29,528 bases of DNA from UBA6770 sp965660875 (GTDB taxonomy: Bacteria > Bacteroidota > Bacteroidia > Flavobacteriales_G > Salibacteraceae): NCBI GenBank assembly GCA_965660875.1, contig CBFIBQ010000039.1:1-29528 (forward strand). Reading direction: 5' to 3'. The translations under genes were made by a program, and so were the position numbers. Positions 25,162 to 29,528 of this stretch are shown here, one piece after another (position 1 is the stretch's first letter; every line of letters begins with the position of its first letter). The notes below the pieces were generated by a model. That model was not told where the DNA came from and made no database searches. It saw only the letters and a program-made list of their open reading frames with translations.

Positions 25162-25535
25162 GAACGTTATCAAAAGAAAAAAAAGAATTTATTGAAGGAA
25201 TAGTATCTATGTACTATGCTCAATCAGTGGTTCGAATAGAACCATACTTTGGCGTGGTAAATTCTGATAAACCATTATTAAAAGGGATTCCTTTGCCAAC
25301 GGACGAACAGCAAGAAGTTGTTTTGTATGGAGACGTAACAGCCCATATAGGTAAAAATGACCAGTTGACATGGGAAAAATCATTGAGTGTGCAAGAAGGT
25401 ATCTTTCTAAACTCAGACATGAACAAAGGTGCTTTGGAATTTAAAAACGTACTCTTTACGAATATGCATTTTGCGACCAATGGAAATGATTCCTATTATT
25501 ATTTTGTCGGGTATAAAATTACATTGACATCATAA
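25152..25535 (+). CDS. Small beta-rich protein (minor capsid/penton candidate)
   Basis: 127 residues without TM. After a helical start (SKEKKEFIEGIVSMYY) it is mainly beta strand (VVLYGDVTAHIG, KGALEFKNVLFTNMHFA, YYYFVGYKITLTS), about the size of a single jelly roll. In phages with double-barrel capsid proteins a single-barrel protein of this kind often makes the penton. That role is an inference from fold pattern and position. The stop shares its last base with the next start. Confidence 0.55.
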   Translation: MELRTLSKEKKEFIEGIVSMYYAQSVVRIEPYFGVVNSDKPLLKGIPLPTDEQQEVVLYGDVTAHIGKNDQLTWEKSLSVQEGIFLNSDMNKGALEFKNVLFTNMHFATNGNDSYYYFVGYKITLTS

Positions 25536-25759
25536 TGATTAACAAAGCTATCTGGATATGTGCTTTTGGTTTTGGTTTGTTTTTAGCGACTCCACTGATT
25601 TTAGGAATACTTGTATTTCTTCTAATTGGTGGGGTTGTTTTTGGTACATATTGGCAAATAGGCTCTTTAATAGAATTATTTAATACTCCAAAAAAGAAAC
25701 AAAAAAAGAAACCGAAACTTTCTAGTTATATGCGAATGGTTCAAAAAGAAATGAAATGA
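25535..25759 (+). CDS. Two-TM small membrane protein with basic tail
   Basis: 74 residues: two hydrophobic helices (about 4-24 and 27-45) and a strongly basic tail (PKKKQKKKPKLSS). It directly precedes the M15 peptidase gene (ATGA overlap), so holin or spanin-like function is possible, as is a virion membrane role. Confidence 0.65.
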   Translation: MINKAIWICAFGFGLFLATPLILGILVFLLIGGVVFGTYWQIGSLIELFNTPKKKQKKKPKLSSYMRMVQKEMK

Positions 25760-26277
25760 GAAAATACGTTGTACTAAAAAAAGGCTCAAAACAAAAAATC
25801 ACGAGAAATTTTACTGAAAGTGAAATTTTTTCAAAATCAATTGACGCTCCAAAAGAATATTTATATTCTCTGGACGTTGTTTTAGCAATTCAGAAATTAA
25901 GGGATTCGCTCACGTTGCAATTCAATCGAGAAATACCAATTGTGGTTTCGGGTGCTGGACGAACTGAATTACACAATATTTCAGTAGGTGGTACAACAAA
26001 TAGTCAACATTTAATTGGTCCAGATTATTTCAAAAAAGGTTTTTCTTCTGCTCTGGATATTCAACCGAAATTGTCAGATTCTGAATACAAAACACTTTTA
26101 TCCGATTTAAGAACCAATGGAAAAAACTTCAAACTTTTAAGAGAATGTGGCATTAATGGATTTGGTCTATACAATACATTCATTCATTTAGATTGTAGAG
26201 AACAAACTAAAAATCTTAAGCATGTAGACGATTACGGACGTTTTGCTCGTTGGGATTTTACAAAAAAAAAAGTTTAA
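25756..26277 (+). CDS. Peptidase M15-like cell-wall hydrolase
   Basis: 173 residues. Zinc-peptidase M15 signatures: a Gly/Arg block VVSGAGRTELHN, VGGTTNSQH85, ...ALD101 and FIH144-L-D146. H85, D101 and H144 are the expected zinc ligands. In common members the first His and Asp are spaced HxxGxAxD (7 residues); here 15 residues (IGPDYFKKGFSS...) lie between, so the loop is expanded. Likely cleaves peptidoglycan peptides (DD-carboxypeptidase or L-Ala-D-Glu type), at host entry or lysis. The gene ends in an A10 run at 26262-26271; see the overlapping frame at 26250. Confidence 0.8.
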   Translation: MRKYVVLKKGSKQKITRNFTESEIFSKSIDAPKEYLYSLDVVLAIQKLRDSLTLQFNREIPIVVSGAGRTELHNISVGGTTNSQHLIGPDYFKKGFSSALDIQPKLSDSEYKTLLSDLRTNGKNFKLLRECGINGFGLYNTFIHLDCREQTKNLKHVDDYGRFARWDFTKKKV

Positions 26278-26405
26278 TTGAAACAATTGAACTTTGGTTT
26301 AATAATGACGATAAAGTAAAGTTACCTTTTGTAAAATGGACAATATACTGCACAATATTCCTCTGGCTCTTAAAATACCTCTTTCGTTACTCACGATTGA
26401 AATAG
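26250..26405 (+). CDS. Possible overlapping or frameshift-made membrane tail
   Basis: In the -1 frame of the M15 gene, codons run from a TTG at 26250 through the A10 run to a TAG at 26403. The peptide (about 51 aa) has an acidic helix (SLIETIELWFNNDDK) and a TM segment (TIYCTIFLWLLKYLF). It could be a separate gene, a -1 frameshift extension that anchors the peptidase, or noise, since the gene at 26336 uses another frame of the same DNA. Confidence 0.3.
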   Translation: MGFYKKKSLIETIELWFNNDDKVKLPFVKWTIYCTIFLWLLKYLFRYSRLK

Positions 26406-26506
26406 TTACAATTACAAATATTGAATTTGGGGTTAAAATTGTATGTCAAATATTGATCACAATTTTTACCATTTATAAAATACTTAAAACAAAACAATCG
26501 AAATGA
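26336..26506 (+). CDS. Small hydrophobic protein, 56 aa
   Basis: 56 residues with two hydrophobic stretches (IPLALKIPLSLLTIEIV and IVCQILITIFTIYKIL) and a basic end (KTKQSK). It ends in an ATGA overlap with the next gene, which supports it. It lies between the M15 peptidase and a holin-like gene and may belong to a lysis cassette. Confidence 0.55.
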   Translation: MDNILHNIPLALKIPLSLLTIEIVTITNIEFGVKIVCQILITIFTIYKILKTKQSK

Positions 26507-26754
26507 AATTTCTGCAAAACATAGGTAGCATTACAAAACCTTTGGACACTGCTTTAGGGCTTCTTAAATCAACAAATAAGGGCATTTTATCTTCCAGACG
26601 AACAATTAGCGGTGCAATTGTTACTTATGCGCTTTATCACTTTGAAACGAAAGGAGAAATTGATTTAAATGGTTTAATACTTTTAGGTTTAGGAATTCTG
26701 CCCGTACTTGCAATTACTATTTCTGAAATTTTCCAAAAGAAAGAAAGTGAATAG
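26503..26754 (+). CDS. Holin-like membrane protein
   Basis: 83 residues. An N-terminal polar helix, a weak hydrophobic stretch (about 37-48) and one clear TM (LILLGLGILPVLAITISEI), with a charged end. Size, position after the M15 peptidase, and topology resemble small phage holins. Overlaps the next gene by 8 bp. Function inferred. Confidence 0.6.
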   Translation: MKFLQNIGSITKPLDTALGLLKSTNKGILSSRRTISGAIVTYALYHFETKGEIDLNGLILLGLGILPVLAITISEIFQKKESE

Positions 26755-27301
26755 TAATCTCAATTTAAAGTTGAATAAACCAATATGGCAATTCCCGGAA
26801 GGTACGGTTTATGGCAATTCTGATTCTACAGTATTGCCTTCTATAGATATTTCAGACGGAACAACATTAAATTTGTGGTTGGAAAACTATTCGTATAACA
26901 AATTGGTTTTCCATAAATCTGGTGTATCATGTCCTTTCATACAGCTAAAAAGTTCAACTACTATTGTTTTGTGTACTGCGGGGGGTTCTTCTTATACGTT
27001 TAACGTGGCATCATATTCATTGAATAGTAGAATAATGTTCACATTTGTATTTAAATCAACGGGCTGTTATTGTCTAGTAAACAATGTAATGACTTCAAGT
27101 GGTGCTCAACCTATGACATTAGGAGAGAGTTTTAATCGTTTGGGTGCTGGTTATGTTTCTTCTGGTTTTGAATTTAATGGTACTTTTTATATGGGCGCAT
27201 ATTACAACACAGAATTAACACCACTTCAAATATCAAATTTGTATAATTCTGGTGAAGGTAACCCACAAGATATTGACGAAAGTCCCGCTATCGTTATTTA
27301 A
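26747..27301 (+). CDS. LamG/concanavalin-like protein (receptor-binding candidate)
   Basis: 184 residues from a GTG at 26747 within the end of the previous gene. Beta-rich throughout; the C-terminal block GTFYMGAYYNTELTPLQISNLYNSGEG is the usual last strand and helix of LamG/concanavalin A-like lectin domains. N-terminal strand pattern (LNLWLENYSYNKLVFHKSG) also fits. In flavobacterial phages such domains occur in adhesins, so I infer host recognition. It is the last plus-strand gene; its end overlaps the converging gene by 8 bp. Confidence 0.65.
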   Translation: MNSNLNLKLNKPIWQFPEGTVYGNSDSTVLPSIDISDGTTLNLWLENYSYNKLVFHKSGVSCPFIQLKSSTTIVLCTAGGSSYTFNVASYSLNSRIMFTFVFKSTGCYCLVNNVMTSSGAQPMTLGESFNRLGAGYVSSGFEFNGTFYMGAYYNTELTPLQISNLYNSGEGNPQDIDESPAIVI

Positions 27302-27470
27302 GTAGCTTTTTAAGCGTCCTGTATCTCATTGCTTCTTCCTTATACTTCAATGCTTCTTCGAGCTTAAACAAATCAAGTAAACAAGCCTCTACCGCTTTTT
27401 TGCCCGTTGTTTCATTGTAGTGTTTTTTAGCCTTTTCGACTAAACTTTTATCAATGTTATGAATGTGCAT
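27294..27470 (-). CDS. Small ribbon-helix-helix-like protein
   Basis: 58 residues from an ATG at 27468-27470. The pattern IDKSLVEKAKKHYNETTGKK, then AVEACLLDLF, is that of ribbon-helix-helix DNA-binding proteins (short strand, helix, turn with Gly/Thr, helix), followed by a charged helix. Likely a transcriptional regulator. Convergent with the LamG-like gene (8-bp overlap), overlapped by the upstream gene (14 bp). Probably regulates the minus cluster or the plus operon. Confidence 0.6.
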   Translation of the reverse strand: MHIHNIDKSLVEKAKKHYNETTGKKAVEACLLDLFKLEEALKYKEEAMRYRTLKKLLK

Positions 27471-27600
27471 TATCTATTCTTTTAAAATCTGAACAATTTT
27501 TTAATTCAATATCTTCCATGGCTAATCTTTTAAGTAGTTCAACGAATGAATTAGCCTCAAAAATCTGAACTTTATTCTTGTATGTAAACTCGTATCTCAT
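27457..27600 (-). CDS. Small hypothetical protein, 47 aa
   Basis: 47 residues starting at 27598-27600. MRYEFTYKNKVQIFEANSF then a helical part (VELLKRLAMEDIELKN). Not recognised. Its frame is open, it overlaps the next gene and lies downstream of the G-rich repeats, on the same strand as its neighbours. Confidence 0.5.
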   Translation of the reverse strand: MRYEFTYKNKVQIFEANSFVELLKRLAMEDIELKNCSDFKRIDNAHS

Positions 27601-27606
27601 AGGTAT

Positions 27607-27720
27607 TTATATTAGGGTACGGGGTGGGTTATCCATTACGATTTACAAGGTGTGTATATTAGGGTTCGGGGTGGGATTACATTTTTTTTCTCGGTTCTCG
27701 TATTGGGGTTCGGGGTGGGA
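27607..27720 (+). repeat. Three G-rich direct repeats (iteron-like)
   Basis: The unit TATTAGGGTTCGGGGTGGGAT occurs three times with one or two changes; GGGGTGGG lies at 27621, 27668 and 27712 (47 and 44 bp apart). They lie in a gene-free gap between minus-strand genes and next to a hairpin. Three gpII-binding repeats beside a palindrome are the plan of the f1 origin, so a Rep-binding role is plausible. Confidence 0.8.
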
Positions 27721-27751
27721 TTTCCTCAAAAATGGACAAAAAAGAAATTCA

Positions 27752-27824
27752 GGTACCATGGGATCCAGGACCAGGGCAAAACAAAATTGTACCATTTTGC
27801 TGCTCTGATCTGGTCCCGGAGCTT
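27752..27824. other. Hairpin next to the iterons (candidate origin/nick region)
   Basis: GGACCAG (27768-27774) pairs with CTGGTCC (27810-27816), extended inward by GCAAAA/TTTTGC. GC-richer than the surroundings. Just ahead, GGTACC, CCATGG and GGATCC overlap in 15 bp (27752-27766). A palindrome TACAATT-AAT-AATTGTA follows at 27834-27850. Origin function is inferred. Confidence 0.45.
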
Positions 27825-27838
27825 TCATTTTCGTACAA

Positions 27839-28081
27839 TTAATAATTGTAAAGTTTTTTTCTTGAATTTTCAATTGCGATAGCTTGAGCTTTGAAGTGTG
27901 TTAATTCTTCTATTTCATCTTTTGCCCTTTCCAGTTCATTTTTTGCATGTCCTAAATCTTGTCGAAGATTGTCGTACATGCCTAAAAACTTTTCCATTGC
28001 CTTTGACGCTGTTTTTTCGTTCGTTTCTTGCTTCAGGCAAGAAACTACAACTTCATCAATTTCTATACGTAATTTTCTCAT
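27839..28081 (-). CDS. Ribbon-helix-helix-like protein with coiled coil
   Basis: 80 residues. The N-terminus (RKLRIEIDEVVVSCL...KTASKAMEKFL) has the ribbon-helix-helix pattern; the rest (about 40-75) is a charged coiled coil (NELERAKDEIEELTHF). Likely a DNA-binding regulator, candidate repressor of the plus operon. The start overlaps the preceding gene (ATGA). Confidence 0.65.
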   Translation of the reverse strand: MRKLRIEIDEVVVSCLKQETNEKTASKAMEKFLGMYDNLRQDLGHAKNELERAKDEIEELTHFKAQAIAIENSRKKLYNY

Positions 28082-28212
28082 TGTATCCTTGATTTAATAT
28101 TTAAGTTCAAAATCTGCATTTGTTGTTTTGCCATTTCAAGTTCTTGTTTATTCAAGTGTTGCCCCCTCATTAGGGCAATAATGATTTTTTCTTGTTTCGT
28201 CAATTTTTCCAT
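28078..28212 (-). CDS. Very small hypothetical protein, 44 aa
   Basis: 44 residues: basic start (MEKLTKQEKIIIALM) and a Gln-rich helix (KQELEMAKQQMQILNLN). Ends in ATGA overlap with the RHH gene and starts 2 bp after the Cys-rich gene, so it is part of the same transcript. Not recognised. Confidence 0.55.
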   Translation of the reverse strand: MEKLTKQEKIIIALMRGQHLNKQELEMAKQQMQILNLNIKSRIQ

Positions 28213-28214
28213 GG

Positions 28215-28457
28215 CTAAAAATTTTGTCTAATACGTTTTTCAATTTCCCAACTATTGGGTATTTTTTCACCTAAAGCATTTTTCTTTTCAAGTTTTTCAT
28301 CATAGTTAAATGATTTGCAACTTTCTAAAATTGGGCATTGTAAGCAACTGACGAAACCTCTCCGTTTTCTGCATTTTGAAGCCTTTATAACTGTCCTTTC
28401 AACGTCTTGAACTGCTTTTACAAATTTTCTTTCCTTTTCGTTTTTTGGTGTTCTCAT
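28215..28457 (-). CDS. Small Cys-rich (zinc-finger-like) basic protein
   Basis: 80 residues. The central part has C29, C38, C41 and C47 (SKCRKRRGFVSC, LQCPILESC), a possible zinc or Fe-S site, in a strongly basic context. May bind DNA. Its start shares a base with the end of the broken gene upstream. Confidence 0.6.
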   Translation of the reverse strand: MRTPKNEKERKFVKAVQDVERTVIKASKCRKRRGFVSCLQCPILESCKSFNYDEKLEKKNALGEKIPNSWEIEKRIRQNF

Positions 28458-28675
28458 TACAAAATTTTTTTAGGTTTAATATTTTCTACACCTTCTGAAA
28501 TTTTACCACTGTCAAAGTAGTAAGACCAAGTATATTTTTTGTCTAAATATTTAAATTGCCATATATATCGGTCGTGCATTGATACATCAACTGACCATTT
28601 TATATATTACTCTACTAGTGTTGTTCTTTCGAGCTTTTTTGTTAATGCTTTAACTGCTTTTTCTGTTAAGTCCAT
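28457..28675 (-). pseudogene. Small gene split by an in-frame stop
   Basis: Starting at 28673-28675, 22 codons (MDLTEKAVKALTKKLERTT...) run to a TAA at 28607-28609; the same frame continues for 49 sense codons (YIKWSVDVSMHDRYIWQF..., ...WSYYFDSGKISEGVENIK) to a TAA that overlaps the next start. The full product would be 72 aa. The single stop suggests a recent nonsense change, or two small genes. Promoter for this cluster not clear. Confidence 0.6.
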
Positions 28676-28780
28676 AATGTATTTTGATAGTATTAAGGGT
28701 TAAAAATTATTTACGTTTAGAAAAACACATAGATATTTAAGATTCTCATTTTCCCTTTTCAAATTTTAACTTGTGTTTTT

Positions 28781-29000
28781 CATTTTTTTTTTCTAAATAC
28801 ACTTAGCGTATTTTGAGTTCTTCATATCCCTTTGCTTTAAATTCACGATCAAGAATTTCAGTAACAAAATGAAAATAGTGTTAGAGTTGTCCGAAGGAAA
28901 ACAACTCTTAGCAGATTTTTATTTTGGTCTGGGATTCTTGATCTAGAATTGCAAATGGGATATGAAAACACAAAATCCTTAGTGTATTCAAAAAAAAATG
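28781..29000. other. 220-nt long imperfect hairpin
   Basis: One inverted repeat with a 10-nt apical loop (28891-28900). Perfect paired blocks: CATTTTTTTT/AAAAAAAATG (outer ends), AATACACT/AGTGTATT (28796 and 28981), TTCATATCCC/GGGATATGAA (28821 and 28957), GATCAAGAAT/ATTCTTGATC (28848 and 28934), GAGTTGT/ACAACTC (28884 and 28901). The small bulges and mismatches between blocks are typical of folded ssDNA or RNA. Candidate packaging signal, origin or folded attachment site of a ssDNA phage. No gene is seen in 28676-29456. Confidence 0.85.
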
Positions 29001-29066
29001 AATAACGCAAAGACCTATCTGCCGAAGGCTTAATCGAAGTCCAATAAGACTTTGATTTTGATAAAA

Positions 29067-29310
29067 CGGCTGTTCTTTTTCAGAACTGCCGCAAAACCTT
29101 TTTTTGAAATAGCGTAAAAATTGGTTTTATGAAAACTTGTTTTTAGGCTATTTCCTAAGCGTTACTGATAGCAGCGGCATCCTTTCTTCTTAAAAGAAAG
29201 ATATAGCGAATAGCAGGTTAAAACGCCCAAATAAACGCACAATTTAACTCCATAACCTTTGATTTGAGCTCGTCTAGTAACACGCTCAAATAGGACGGTC
29301 GCCCGTCCTA
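29067..29310. other. Row of four short hairpins in non-coding DNA
   Basis: (1) 29067-29091 CGGCTGTTC/GAACTGCCG. (2) 29106-29154 GAAATAGC..TAAAAA/TTTTTA..GCTATTTC, with an inner GTTTT/AAAAC. (3) 29262-29291 ATTTGAGC/GCTCAAAT. (4) 29291-29310 TAGGACGG-TCGC-CCGTCCTA. A CTTTCTT/AAGAAAG hairpin lies near 29182. Dense secondary structure without genes fits the intergenic region of a ssDNA replicon. Confidence 0.75.
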
Positions 29311-29406
29311 AACAAATAACCTTTTAAAACACAAAAAACTAGGTATAACGTGGTTTCCCGTTAAAATAGTAACCAGAAAAACGAAAAACTCAAAAAAGTT
29401 GCCATT

Positions 29407-29435
29407 TTGCACTCAGGAAAAAACGAATATATTTG
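29407..29435 (+). promoter_or_regulatory. Bacteroidota-type promoter
   Basis: TTG (29407-29409), 18 bp, TATATTTG (29428-29435) fits the TTG / TAnnTTTG pattern well. It would start transcription about 15 bp before the ATG at 29457. Confidence 0.65.
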
Positions 29436-29456
29436 CTCAAACGAAAAACTATCAAA

Positions 29457-29528
29457 ATGAAAAAACTAAAAATTATTGTTCTGGCAATCTTATGTTCTGG
29501 CTGTGCAAAGTGCTATGATTGTGAATGT
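29457..29528 (+). CDS. Putative small lipoprotein, N-terminal part
   Basis: Only the first 24 codons are in the window: MKKLKIIVLAILCSGC and then AKCYDCEC. This is a lipoprotein-like signal (likely lipidated C16) and a Cys-rich start of the mature protein. It has its own promoter. It may be the first gene of a further phage operon or a host gene beyond the element's edge; the window does not decide this. Confidence 0.6.
   Translation, partial: MKKLKIIVLAILCSGCAKCYDCEC

Larger units (their letters stand above)
17414..29528 (+). mobile_element. Candidate integrated FLiP-like (tailless, membrane-containing ssDNA) phage
   Basis: A 12-kb AT-rich block with phage-like architecture: a long plus-strand string of small, overlapping genes (17479-27301), a short opposing cluster (28675-27294) and a structured non-coding region. 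Supporting genes are a gene II-type replication initiator, a 301-residue beta-rich capsid candidate, many tiny membrane proteins, an M15 peptidase, holin-like genes and a LamG-like protein. Portal, terminase, tail, Zot ATPase and integrase genes are not seen, which argues against tailed phages and inoviruses. The left edge is the dif-like site; the right edge is not resolved and may lie beyond 29528. Confidence 0.65.

Noticed and set aside
18632..27301. Microvirus or inovirus identity
   Set aside because: A microvirus capsid protein would be longer (about 500 aa) and the genome smaller; an inovirus should have a Zot-type ATPase and would not have an M15 peptidase and so many membrane proteins.
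27578..27882. Reading frames across the G-rich direct repeats on both strands
   Set aside because: They arise from the repeated unit and the hairpin; the peptides repeat themselves and look like no protein.
28670..28700. CCATAATGTATTTTGATAG as a dif-like site
   Set aside because: The left half resembles dif but the right arm does not form an inverted partner.
27300..29528. Right-hand attachment site matching 17400-17429
   Set aside because: I searched for CCTATAA and TTATATGAA-like arms and found no convincing pair; the element's right end is left open.
1..29528. tRNA, rRNA or CRISPR array
   Set aside because: No cloverleaf with TTC-like arm, no rRNA blocks, and no regular direct repeats with unique spacers were seen; the three G-rich repeats are too few and too far apart.

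Overview
The window comes from a member of the Bacteroidota, probably a flavobacterium or cytophagan. A secreted protein ends in a type IX secretion (T9SS) sorting domain. Promoter-like TTG / TAnnTTTG pairs replace sigma70 boxes, Shine-Dalgarno sequences are scarce, and HYC_CC_PP, DUF6660-like and RND-TolC fusion proteins are typical of the phylum.

Layout. (1) 1-276: start of a secreted protease-like gene on the minus strand. (2) 506-3151: HYC_CC_PP protein, TlpA-like protein, heavy-metal-binding lipoprotein and T9SS-secreted beta-propeller protein, closed by a strong terminator. (3) About 3300-4219: a structured non-coding repeat (R1). (4) 4494-16350: a metal/redox island. It holds a di-heme oxidoreductase, a Rieske protein and an outer-membrane barrel; then a Cys/His-rich protein, a CzcA-type RND pump fused to a TolC-like domain, its His-rich adaptor, an ICMT-like methyltransferase and a CDF transporter. 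On the opposite strand an ArsR repressor, a MerT-MerP fusion and a GDCCVxC-type protein form a self-regulated operon with a 9-6-9 palindromic operator. (5) About 16565-17429: a second copy of the repeat (R2). (6) 17414 to the window end: a compact phage-like element.

The last region is the main discovery. From 17479 to 27301 about two dozen small genes lie head to tail on the plus strand, many joined by ATGA overlaps. They encode a filamentous-phage gene II-like replication initiator, a 301-residue beta-rich protein that is the best major-capsid candidate, many tiny membrane proteins (four with a C-terminal membrane anchor and basic tail), three very basic small proteins, an M15-type peptidase, holin-like proteins and a LamG-like putative receptor-binding protein. 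A minus-strand cluster of small genes follows, two of them ribbon-helix-helix-like, then three G-rich direct repeats beside a hairpin, and about 750 bp of non-coding DNA with a 220-nt imperfect hairpin and several shorter ones. No tail, terminase, Zot-like ATPase or integrase gene is visible. The set resembles the tailless, membrane-containing ssDNA phage FLiP (Finnlakeviridae) more than any other group I know, apparently in an integrated state.

The repeats matter for mobility. Each carries three dif-like motifs (XerC/XerD-arm-like inverted halves around a central spacer). The homology between R1 and R2 stops inside the last of these motifs, exactly where the metal island and the phage element begin. 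This suggests that both cassettes were joined by Xer-type tyrosine recombination. These functional readings are inferences from sequence alone, without database searches.
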